A DNA stretch of 19,290 nt from Bacillota bacterium. Its GTDB lineage: Bacteria; Bacillota; Clostridia; DSM-8532. The position numbers were made by a program, and so were the translations under genes. Every line of letters begins with the position of its first letter. Within the stretch, counting starts at the first letter, position 1. Under the pieces are notes generated by a model. That model made no database searches, had not been told where the DNA came from, and saw only the letters and a program-made list of their open reading frames with translations. This document shows positions 13,454 through 19,290 of this stretch, piece after piece. The stretch lies in the NCBI GenBank assembly GCA_023459915.1, contig JAEWSN010000076.1:1-19290 (forward strand), written 5' to 3'.

Positions 13454-14768
13454 CGTATATCCTTTCCGGGGGATAACCCATCCCCTTCAGTGCCTGCCGG
13501 GCCATGTGCATCATGGGGGCGGGGCCGCACAGCCAATACCCGGTGTCGCCATCGTCAAAGCCATGTGTCCGGGTCAGCCGTTCCAGCCGTTCCCGGTCAA
13601 TGGCGCCCGTTTCGCCGTTGTATGCCGGATCCCGGAATGCCACGGGTACAAAATGGAGGTTGGGCATGTGTGCCTGCAGATCTGTAAAGAAATCCCGGCG
13701 GATCATGTCCTCCTCGCGATTGATGCCCCACACCAGCAAGACGTGGCGGGTGGGATCCGTGTTGCGCAGCTGTGAAAGAATGGACATCATGGGCGTGATG
13801 CCGATGCCACCGGCCAGCAGCACCAGCTTCCGATGCCCGTACAGGGAAGGTGTGAACCGACCGTAAGGCCCATCCACCGCCACCTTGTCACCGGGCTTGG
13901 CATTGCGGATGGTCCGGGTGTAATCCCCAAGGGATTTGATGGTCATGGTGAGGGTGCCGTGTTCGTCCTGCATGTCCGAGAACGAGAAGGGATGCGGCTC
14001 CCGAGACACAGTCCCCGTGAGGAACTTGATGAAGCCGAACTGGCCTTCCCGATGCCGGAACCGGCTCCCTTCCGGTGGTGTCAGCCGAAGCGTCCAGATG
14101 TCCCCGTTCTCCTTTCGCACCTCCCGGACCGTATGGGCACAGCGCCGGCGCTGCGCGGGGCGAATCAGCTTGTGCCACAGCCAGGCGCCGAAGGCCGTTA
14201 CGAAATAGAGGATGTACACCAGGCGAACCGGCACGCTGTAAGTGGCGGAGGCGGACAGCATGACATGGATGAAAAGGATCAGCGCACCCAGCGGGGAGAT
14301 CATGTGAATCAGCCGTTGAAAGCCATAATCGAAGCCCTTCGTGCCGGCCAGCGCCTTGCGCAGTTTCGCGACGGGCGGGATGAACCTGCCGCCCATGCCG
14401 CCGAGAAACAGCATGGCCAGCGCGGAAACCGTGATCAGCAACACAAGCCCGGCCGATCCAAGTTGCGTTTTCAGGCTTTTCCGAAACACGGCTTCCATCA
14501 TGAACTTGTGGACCAGCGCCAGCACAATGACCAGCACCGGGGTCAACGCGTGCAGTCGCATCAGCCTGTCCAGCCCGAACCGCCGCTCAATGAAGGGAAT
14601 GCGTGCACTCAACACCAGCTGGGCCATCAGCCAGGTATAGGCCAGGGCACCCAGCACCATCGGCACGGCATCCTGGATGGACGCATATCGTGCGGGATAG
14701 GCGGCAACGGTGACCGCGACGGGCACCAGTGGGGAGAGCCAATAGAAAAATACCAGCAAAGCCTTCAT
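13434..14768 (-). CDS. Ferric-reductase-like membrane flavoprotein (heme domain plus FAD/NAD(P)H domain)
   Basis: The 444-residue protein would carry electrons from NAD(P)H through FAD and two hemes across the membrane, as ferric reductases and NADPH oxidases do. The N-terminal half has about six transmembrane helices with two His pairs, His73/His87 and His155/His168, spaced 14 and 13 residues: the usual bis-heme ligand pattern. The C-terminal half has a ferredoxin-reductase fold with the FAD motif REPHPFSFS (residues 256-264), the NAD(P)-binding LLAGGIGITPMMSIL (about 317-331) and the terminal WLCGPAPMMHMARQAL. ATG 14768 follows AGGAGGT (14779-14773) by four bases; an upstream start seven codons earlier would overlap this site. 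Its acceptor (iron, quinone or another) cannot be told. It lies downstream of the TraB-like gene on the same strand with a 180-base gap. Confidence 0.92.
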   Translation of the reverse strand: MKALLVFFYWLSPLVPVAVTVAAYPARYASIQDAVPMVLGALAYTWLMAQLVLSARIPFIERRFGLDRLMRLHALTPVLVIVLALVHKFMMEAVFRKSLKTQLGSAGLVLLITVSALAMLFLGGMGGRFIPPVAKLRKALAGTKGFDYGFQRLIHMISPLGALILFIHVMLSASATYSVPVRLVYILYFVTAFGAWLWHKLIRPAQRRRCAHTVREVRKENGDIWTLRLTPPEGSRFRHREGQFGFIKFLTGTVSREPHPFSFSDMQDEHGTLTMTIKSLGDYTRTIRNAKPGDKVAVDGPYGRFTPSLYGHRKLVLLAGGIGITPMMSILSQLRNTDPTRHVLLVWGINREEDMIRRDFFTDLQAHMPNLHFVPVAFRDPAYNGETGAIDRERLERLTRTHGFDDGDTGYWLCGPAPMMHMARQALKGMGYPPERIYDEMFSL

Positions 14769-14772
14769 GCTG

Positions 14773-14825
14773 ACCTCCTGTTGCGCCACCGGGGAACAGT
14801 TCCCGTTCGGTGGCGCGGGGGGGGG
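14773..14825 (-). promoter_or_regulatory. Leader hairpin and C9 homopolymer before the ferric-reductase-like gene
   Basis: GCGCCACCG (14783-14791) pairs with CGGTGGCGC (14808-14816), and inside it GGGAAC (14792-14797) pairs with GTTCCC (14799-14804), giving a 15-bp stem with a 3-base bulge. It ends three bases before the Shine-Dalgarno sequence at 14773-14779. Directly next to the stem is a run of nine G on the plus strand (14817-14825), that is, nine C in the leader of the gene. Homopolymers of this length are prone to slippage. The remaining 14826-14949 is AT-richer and probably holds the promoter, but no clear elements are seen. Confidence 0.55.
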
Positions 14826-14949
14826 CGTGATTTGGTCTTGCTGGTATTTACCCGGATTCTTTTCAGTGTATCCGGATTCGGTGAAGGTTCATTGATTGCT
14901 TACAATTCAATTTGAAGGTGTGCATGGGGTGTTTGCCGCCGGGCAATGG

Positions 14950-16215
14950 CTAAAACAGGTTCCGAATCAGGTCAATGCCGGCGATGTATGTGCCAATGCT
15001 GCTGCCGATGTTGGCCAGCATCACCACCAGGAGGGTGCGCAGGAACCGGTTTCGGTAGAAGCCCTTGAAGGAGAATATGTCCTTTTGCACATCCATGACG
15101 TCCTTGACGGTCGGCTTTTTCACCGCCGCCTGTACCAGCCCCGCAAACCAGCCGCAGGCCAGCATGGGGTTCAGCGAGCTGATGGGCGCCACGACAAACG
15201 CGGTGAGAATGCTCAGGGGGTGACCCAGCGCAAGCACGGTGAACAGGGATGCGAGAATGCCATTCCATAGAATCCAGGAGGACAGCTGCGCCAAGCCCGT
15301 TTCCCAGTTCTGTACGAATCCAAAGATGATCAAGCCCAGAATGATGGCCGGAATGGCCCAGCTGAAGATTTTTCCGCCAATGCCCTTGTCGGGAACCACA
15401 GAAATTTCGTCCAGATTCTGCGTGAGCGGAATTTCCTTGACCACGCCGGGAATGTGCGCGCCACCCAGCACGGCGACAATTTTCTTTCCCGGCGCTTCCT
15501 TGATTTTGGCGGCCAGATGCTGGTCGCGTTCGGAGATGAGGATTTCCCCAATGCGGGGGAATTCCTTGCGCACGTCGTTGAGCGCGGATTCGAGCATGTC
15601 CGCGCCGAGCAGATCCTGCAAGTCCTGTTCTGTGAGTTCCGTGTCCTCATCGAAGGAGAAGAACAGGTTCATCATCAGCTTGGCTTTGTCCCAGAGGCTG
15701 AGCTTGCGCCAGATGCGCAGGAAGGTGGTCTGGATGCTGCGATCCGCCAGCACCAGCTCCGCGCCGATGGCTTCGGCGCTCTCCATGCCCTGGATCATTT
15801 CGCCGCCGACCTTGGTGTTCAGCTGCTTGGCCATGCGCTTCTGGTAAGAGCTCAGGGCCAAACTGGCCAGCAGGAAACCGGTCTTCTTGGTTTTGATGAC
15901 CTGGACCACATCGGTTTTCTCCCAGGTGTCCGGATTCTTGAGGCTCTTGTAGCGATCGGCATCCAGCTCGATGCACACGCTGTCCGGCTTTTCCTGCTCG
16001 ATGACCGCACGGACCAGCGCCACACTGTCCTGTGAGACATGGGCGGTGCCGATGAGCAGAATTTCCTTGTCCTGATACAGGATGCGGGTGACGTTTTCGG
16101 AGTCGGCGGCGGGCGCCGCGTCCACAGGGGCCACCTGTTCGTCTGCTGAATTGTCCGGTCCATCCGGAAGGGGGGTGGGCTCGATGGGGCTGTTGTTGTC
16201 CAAATTCTCTGCCAA
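14950..16215 (-). CDS. TraB/PrgY family membrane protein
   Basis: The family is named after the enterococcal pheromone shutdown protein TraB/PrgY and has the TIKI/EreA-like fold; its members are suspected metal-dependent peptidases or binding proteins, and the function here is unknown. The 421-residue product has the motif LLIGTAHVSQDSV (GTAH near residues 56-59), CIELDADRYKSL with its conserved Glu and Arg, and AVLGGAHIPGV, which carry the shared Glu/His residues. Four or so hydrophobic helices form the C-terminal third. The N-terminal 45 residues are Pro/Asp-rich and disordered. The start is TTG at 16215, chosen because AAAGGAG (16230-16224) is eight bases upstream; an ATG at 16392 would make 59 more residues of noncoding appearance. 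The last codons lie 180 bases before the ferric-reductase-like gene. Confidence 0.88.
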   Translation of the reverse strand: MAENLDNNSPIEPTPLPDGPDNSADEQVAPVDAAPAADSENVTRILYQDKEILLIGTAHVSQDSVALVRAVIEQEKPDSVCIELDADRYKSLKNPDTWEKTDVVQVIKTKKTGFLLASLALSSYQKRMAKQLNTKVGGEMIQGMESAEAIGAELVLADRSIQTTFLRIWRKLSLWDKAKLMMNLFFSFDEDTELTEQDLQDLLGADMLESALNDVRKEFPRIGEILISERDQHLAAKIKEAPGKKIVAVLGGAHIPGVVKEIPLTQNLDEISVVPDKGIGGKIFSWAIPAIILGLIIFGFVQNWETGLAQLSSWILWNGILASLFTVLALGHPLSILTAFVVAPISSLNPMLACGWFAGLVQAAVKKPTVKDVMDVQKDIFSFKGFYRNRFLRTLLVVMLANIGSSIGTYIAGIDLIRNLF

Positions 16216-16386
16216 AGCTGCGGCTCCTTTCGGATATATGCCATGACCGGAGGTATGCCCCGATGGATGCTTGCGCGATCGGATGAAGAGCATGCTGCGG
16301 ATGGATGACATGGATACGATGATCATAACAGGCTTGTCGGTTTCACGCCATAGAAAGACGCGCGGTTCGCACAAAAAAACAGTCCC
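16216..16386. other. Leader of the TraB-like gene
   Basis: This stretch holds no gene that I can support. On the minus strand it is the region between the presumed promoter near 16410-16439 and the TTG start. A candidate second minus-strand promoter (TTGTGC, 16 bases, TATGGC) can be drawn near 16350-16376 but is weak. I see no terminator or riboswitch-like fold. Confidence 0.3.
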
Positions 16387-16414
16387 TTGCAACAGAAAAC
16401 AAACGTGATATAAT
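16387..16414 (+). promoter_or_regulatory. Extended -10 promoter of the dnaJ-like/clpB unit
   Basis: TTGCAA (16387-16392), a 16-base spacer and a perfect TATAAT (16409-16414) preceded by TGA (the TGn extension at 16406-16408). The predicted start point near 16421 lies at the CtsR box. The consensus quality fits a promoter that is strong when not repressed. Confidence 0.88.
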
Positions 16415-16439
16415 GGAAACGAAGGTCAAAGAAAGTCAA
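16410..16439 (-). promoter_or_regulatory. Possible divergent promoter for the TraB-like gene
   Basis: On the minus strand TTGACT (16439-16434), an 18-base spacer and CATTAT (16415-16410) could form a promoter whose -35 is one half of the CtsR box and whose -10 overlaps the plus-strand TATAAT. If used, CtsR would control both directions. The -10 is only a moderate match. Confidence 0.35.
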
Positions 16440-16440
16440 A
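16424..16440. promoter_or_regulatory. CtsR operator
   Basis: GGTCAAA-GAA-AGTCAAA fits the known CtsR heptad direct repeat (RGTCAAA-NAN-RGTCAAA) at every defined position. CtsR represses clp and related heat-shock genes in Bacillota and releases the DNA on heat or protein stress. The site begins ten bases after the -10, over the likely transcription start, which is the usual place for repression of clpB, clpC or clpP. Confidence 0.92.
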
Positions 16441-16493
16441 GTGAGTAATGCGGAAAATGGGCCGACGAAGCCGGATTCCGGCACAAGGCGGAT

Positions 16494-16573
16494 GACGCAT
16501 AAGACGGCGCAAGAAGGCGCAAGAAGGCGTAAAGACACAAGACGGCACGAGACGGCGTCACGACACAAGGCGG
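16494..16573. repeat. Degenerate tandem repeat of about 10 bp, consensus GACGGCGCAA
   Basis: Units include GACGGCGCAA (16503-16512), GAAGGCGCAA (16513-16522), GAAGGCGTAAA (16523-16533), GACGGCACGA (16541-16550) and GACGGCGTCAC (16551-16561), with shorter GACACAA units between. CACAAGGCGG occurs at both flanks (16482-16491 and 16564-16573). The array lies in the 5' leader of the dnaJ-like mRNA, between the CtsR box and the ribosome binding site. A short hairpin GCCGG-ATT-CCGGC precedes it at 16470-16482. Confidence 0.75.
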
Positions 16574-16609
16574 TGTGCCGGAAATTTTGTCAGGAAAGGG
16601 TGATGCAGC

Positions 16610-17689
16610 ATGGAAGCCACATTGAAGGATTACTATCGCGTGCTTGGCGTCGCGAAGGATGCCGGCGAGAAGGAGATCAAAACCGCATATCGCAAGCTGG
16701 CCAGAGCGTATCACCCCGACACCAAGTCCGGCAGGGACAAGGAGGCCGCGGAGGAGCGCATCAAGGAAATCAACGAGGCCTACGGTGTCCTTGGCAGCAA
16801 GGAAAAGCGGGCCGAGTATGACGAATTGATGGAGGCGCTCAAGAATCCGCGCAGGGCCGCCGGCCGGGGATTCGCCCCGGGTGCGGGGTTCCGGCCCGCC
16901 CAGGACGGCGGGTACACCTTCCACTGGGAAGGCGGCGAAGGCATGGATCCCGAAATGTTCGGCAACCTGTTTTCGGATCTCTTCGGAGAGGGCCGCATGA
17001 ACAACTTCTCCGACCTTTTTGGCGGCGCGGGGCGCGGGGCTTCGCGCGAGAATCCATTCGCCCGCTCGGCCGGCGGACGGAACCCGCGGGGCTGGTCCTC
17101 CGAGCCGCAGGCCACGGCCGGCCAGCACTTCGAAAGCGAGGTGCAGCTGACGGTGGAGGAGGCGTTCGAGGGCGGACGCAGAACCTTGCGCTTCACCACG
17201 TCAGATGCTGACAGCGGCCAGGGGGCGGCGAATGGACGGAACGCGGGGAATGGAAGGGGATCGGTGCGCACCCTGGAGGTCAACATTCCGCCTGGCGTGC
17301 GCGATGGCAGTGTCATCCGGTTGCAGGGCCAGGGCTCCAAGGGGCATGGCGGCGGTCCGGACGGGGACATGCTGTTGACGGTGCGGCTCAAGCCGGATGC
17401 AAGGTTCAAGCTGGACGGAGACGCGGTGGAAACCGAAATCTCCGTGCGGCCGGATCAGGCGGCGCTTGGGTGCCAGATTCCGGTGAAAACACTGGATGGG
17501 CGGGTTCGGCTCACCATCCCGGCCATGACAAGAAACGGTCACCGGCTGCGGCTTCCCGGCAAGGGCTGGCCGCGCAAGCAGGGCGGCCGTGGGGATTTGC
17601 TGGTGCGCGTGCGCATCGATTTGCCGGAGCATCTGTCTGAAAAGGAAAAGAAGTTGTACCGCCAATTGGCGGAGGAACGCAAGGATTGA
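16610..17689 (+). CDS. DnaJ-family co-chaperone without zinc finger (CbpA type)
   Basis: J-domain proteins deliver unfolded substrates to DnaK and stimulate its ATPase. The 359-residue product starts with a J domain (residues 5-72: DYYRVLGVAKDAGEKEIKTA, HPD at 35-37). A Gly/Phe-rich linker with repeated NLFSDLFGEG-like stretches covers about residues 85-160. Two beta-rich C-terminal domains follow (VQLTVEEAFEGGRRTLRF, then LEVNIPPGVRDGSVIRLQG and LPGKGWP). The four CxxCxGxG motifs of classic DnaJ are absent, so this is the type B (CbpA) class and probably not the housekeeping DnaJ. ATG 16610 follows AGGAAAGGG (16592-16600). Promoter, CtsR box and following clpB suggest one heat-induced transcript. 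DnaK and GrpE must be encoded elsewhere. Confidence 0.94.
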   Translation: MEATLKDYYRVLGVAKDAGEKEIKTAYRKLARAYHPDTKSGRDKEAAEERIKEINEAYGVLGSKEKRAEYDELMEALKNPRRAAGRGFAPGAGFRPAQDGGYTFHWEGGEGMDPEMFGNLFSDLFGEGRMNNFSDLFGGAGRGASRENPFARSAGGRNPRGWSSEPQATAGQHFESEVQLTVEEAFEGGRRTLRFTTSDADSGQGAANGRNAGNGRGSVRTLEVNIPPGVRDGSVIRLQGQGSKGHGGGPDGDMLLTVRLKPDARFKLDGDAVETEISVRPDQAALGCQIPVKTLDGRVRLTIPAMTRNGHRLRLPGKGWPRKQGGRGDLLVRVRIDLPEHLSEKEKKLYRQLAEERKD

Positions 17690-17716
17690 CGCTTGTCTGC
17701 CGCAAAGGGGCGACAG

Positions 17717-17822
17717 GCGCGTGAAGCGAACGAAGTGTCATGCGGTGAGGCGCGTGAAGCAGGCGAAGTGCCACGCGGTGAGGTGCGTGAAGCAGGCGAA
17801 GTGCCACGCGGTGAGGTGCGTG
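17717..17822. repeat. 33-bp tandem repeat between the dnaJ-like gene and clpB
   Basis: Units start at 17717, 17750 and 17783, with a partial fourth at 17816. Units 2 and 3 differ at a single base; unit 1 differs from unit 2 at five. The unit includes GAAGCAGGCGAAGTGCCACG. The array fills most of the 153-base gap and ends just before the clpB ribosome binding site. It has no stop in one frame on each strand, which produces repetitive but surely spurious reading frames. If the two genes share a transcript, the repeat lies in its spacer. Confidence 0.93.
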
Positions 17823-17842
17823 CGCGCGGGAGGTGAATCAAG

Positions 17843-19290
17843 ATGGATCTGAACAAGCTGACCCAAAAATCCCAGGAAGCCCTGATGCAGGCCGAAACCA
17901 AGGCGCTGCGCTACGGCAATCCCGAAATTGACGCGGCCCATCTGCTGCTGGCCATGCTGGAACAGCAGGAGGGGCTGATCCCGCGCATCCTGACGTCCAT
18001 GGGGTCTGACCCCGTGGCGCTGGCGCGGCAGACCGAGGCCATGCTGGAGGCATCTCCACGTGTGTCCGGCCCGGGCCGGGAGTCCGGGAAAATCTATATC
18101 TCGCGACTCATGGACAAGGTGCTGGTGAAGGCGGAGGACGAGGCCGCCCACATGAAGGACGAGTTTGTCTCGGTGGAGCATCTGTTCCTGGGCATGATCG
18201 ACGAATCGCGGGGCACAAAGCTCGCGGACATTTTCAAGACCTTCGGGATCACGCGGGACCGCGTGTTGCAGGCCCTTTCCAAGGTGCGCGGCAACCAGCG
18301 GGTCACCAACGACACGCCGGAAACCACCTATGAGGCGCTGACCAAATACGGGCGAGAACTGGTGGCGGACGCGCGGGACAACCGGCTCGACCCCGTGATT
18401 GGACGCGACGAGGAGATTCGCCACGTCATCCGCATCCTGTCACGGAAAACGAAGAACAACCCGGTGCTCATCGGCGAGCCGGGTGTCGGCAAAACCGCCA
18501 TTGTGGAGGGGCTGGCCCACCGCATTGTGCGCGGGGACGTGCCGGAGGGGCTCAAGGACAAAAAGATATTCTCCCTGGACATGGGGGCGCTGGTGGCCGG
18601 CGCGAAATACCGCGGCGAGTTCGAGGAGCGGCTCAAGGCCGTGTTGCAGGAAATCCGCAACAGCGACGGTGAGATATTGTTGTTCATCGATGAACTGCAC
18701 AACATCGTGGGCGCGGGCAAGGCCGAGGGATCCATGGACGCGGGCAACATGCTCAAGCCCATGCTGGCCCGCGGCGAGCTGCACTGCATTGGCGCCACCA
18801 CGCTCGATGAATACCGCAAGCATATTGAAAAGGATGCCGCGCTCGAACGCCGGTTCCAGCCCGTGTTGGTGGAGGAGCCGGACGTGGCGGACACGGTGTC
18901 GATTTTACGCGGCCTGAAGGAGCGCTTCGAGGTGTTCCATGGCGTGAAGATCCATGACAGCGCGCTGGTTTCGGCCGCCGTGCTGTCGAACCGGTATTTG
19001 CCGGATCGGTTCCTGCCGGACAAGGCGATAGATCTCGTGGACGAGGCGTGCGCGCTGATCCGTACCGAGATGGATTCCATGCCGGCCGAGCTCGACGAGG
19101 CGTCGCGCCGGGTGATGCAGCTGGAAATTGAGGAATCCGCGCTGAAGAAGGAGACGGATCCCGCGAGCCGGGAGCGGCTGGAGAAGCTGCAGAAGGAGCT
19201 GGCCGACCACAAGGAGCGCATGGCGTCGATGAACGCCCAGTGGGCGAACGAGAAGGAGGCCATCCACCATCTGAGCGACCTCCGGCGGGA
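17843..19290 (+). CDS. clpB: ATP-dependent disaggregase ClpB, N-terminal 482 codons (runs out of the window)
   Basis: ClpB hexamers pull single polypeptides out of aggregates with help from DnaK/DnaJ. The visible part begins MDLNKLTQKSQEALMQAETK, a typical ClpB N-domain with both Clp_N repeats (about residues 1-150). The first AAA+ domain has Walker A GEPGVGKT at 211-218, Walker B LLFIDE at 279-284, the pore loop AGAKYRGEFEERLK, and sensor/arginine-finger region GATTLDEYRKHIEKDAALERRFQ (read in part). The coiled-coil middle domain starts around residue 410 (ELDEASRRVMQLEIEESALK onward) and its presence distinguishes ClpB from ClpA. ATG 17843 follows GGGAGGTGA (17828-17836) by six bases. The frame stays open to the last base; the second AAA+ domain is outside. 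It is the second gene after the CtsR-controlled promoter. Confidence 0.97.
   Translation, partial: MDLNKLTQKSQEALMQAETKALRYGNPEIDAAHLLLAMLEQQEGLIPRILTSMGSDPVALARQTEAMLEASPRVSGPGRESGKIYISRLMDKVLVKAEDEAAHMKDEFVSVEHLFLGMIDESRGTKLADIFKTFGITRDRVLQALSKVRGNQRVTNDTPETTYEALTKYGRELVADARDNRLDPVIGRDEEIRHVIRILSRKTKNNPVLIGEPGVGKTAIVEGLAHRIVRGDVPEGLKDKKIFSLDMGALVAGAKYRGEFEERLKAVLQEIRNSDGEILLFIDELHNIVGAGKAEGSMDAGNMLKPMLARGELHCIGATTLDEYRKHIEKDAALERRFQPVLVEEPDVADTVSILRGLKERFEVFHGVKIHDSALVSAAVLSNRYLPDRFLPDKAIDLVDEACALIRTEMDSMPAELDEASRRVMQLEIEESALKKETDPASRERLEKLQKELADHKERMASMNAQWANEKEAIHHLSDLRR

Noticed and set aside
13833..14915. 360-codon plus-strand reading frame
   Set aside because: Antisense to the ferric-reductase-like gene, which has all heme, FAD and NAD(P) motifs.
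16216..16392. N-terminal extension of the TraB-like protein to an ATG at 16392
   Set aside because: A good ribosome binding site for the TTG at 16215 lies within it, and the extra residues look noncoding.
17717..17822. CRISPR array
   Set aside because: Units are contiguous and nearly identical with no unique spacers; the same holds for the other tandem arrays. No cas gene is present.
17589..17852. Small repetitive reading frame with an 11-residue repeat
   Set aside because: A consequence of the 33-bp tandem array having no stop in that frame; start lies inside the dnaJ-like gene without a ribosome binding site.
18328..19263. 311-codon minus-strand reading frame at the right end
   Set aside because: Antisense to clpB, with Ser-rich low-complexity content; the plus-strand frame carries Walker motifs and remains open to the edge.

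Overview
The window reads as a chromosomal stretch of a GC-rich Bacillota, probably of the class Clostridia. The reasons are a textbook CtsR heat-shock operator in front of a dnaJ-like/clpB unit, a catalytically dead rhomboid of a type I associate with Clostridia, strong purine-rich ribosome binding sites before nearly every gene, and sigma-A type promoters. This placement is inference; no rRNA or other firm phylogenetic marker is present.

Layout, plus strand from 1 to about 11.7 kb: the 3' part of a large protein with an Asp-rich calcium-type loop (1-1227); a rhomboid-fold membrane protein without the protease dyad (1436-2182); a GH94 disaccharide phosphorylase (2388-4811); the NAD biosynthesis pair nadB-nadC (4994-7485); an AT-rich regulatory gap with a cluster of DnaA-box-like sequences and a perfect 21-bp inverted repeat (7641-7787); a NarL/DesK-type sensor kinase and its LuxR-type response regulator (7810-10476); an ECF-type sigma factor (10670-11284); a terminator whose 3' arm carries the -35 of the next promoter; then tRNA-Ser(UGA) and tRNA-Ser(GCU).

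Downstream of the second tRNA a 16-bp copy of the tRNA 3' end recurs 134 bp later, enclosing a very structured segment. Next to it lies a minus-strand gene of lower GC coding for an AlbA_2/ATPase/winged-helix protein with a palindromic operator over its own promoter. Together these look like the remains of an integration at a tRNA gene. Further minus-strand genes are a bis-heme ferric-reductase-like flavoprotein (with a possible 34-codon membrane peptide overlapping its end) and a TraB/PrgY-family membrane protein with a TTG start.

The right end is a divergent heat-shock unit on the plus strand: an extended -10 promoter, a CtsR box, a zinc-finger-less DnaJ (CbpA type), a 33-bp tandem repeat, and the first 482 codons of clpB, which runs out of the window. 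DnaJ-type co-chaperone and ClpB disaggregase would work together, with DnaK encoded elsewhere, in rescuing aggregated protein.

A theme across the window is that several gene borders carry short tandem repeats of unrelated sequence (30, 38, 8, about 10 and 33 bp units), and several ribosome binding sites are preceded closely by hairpins.
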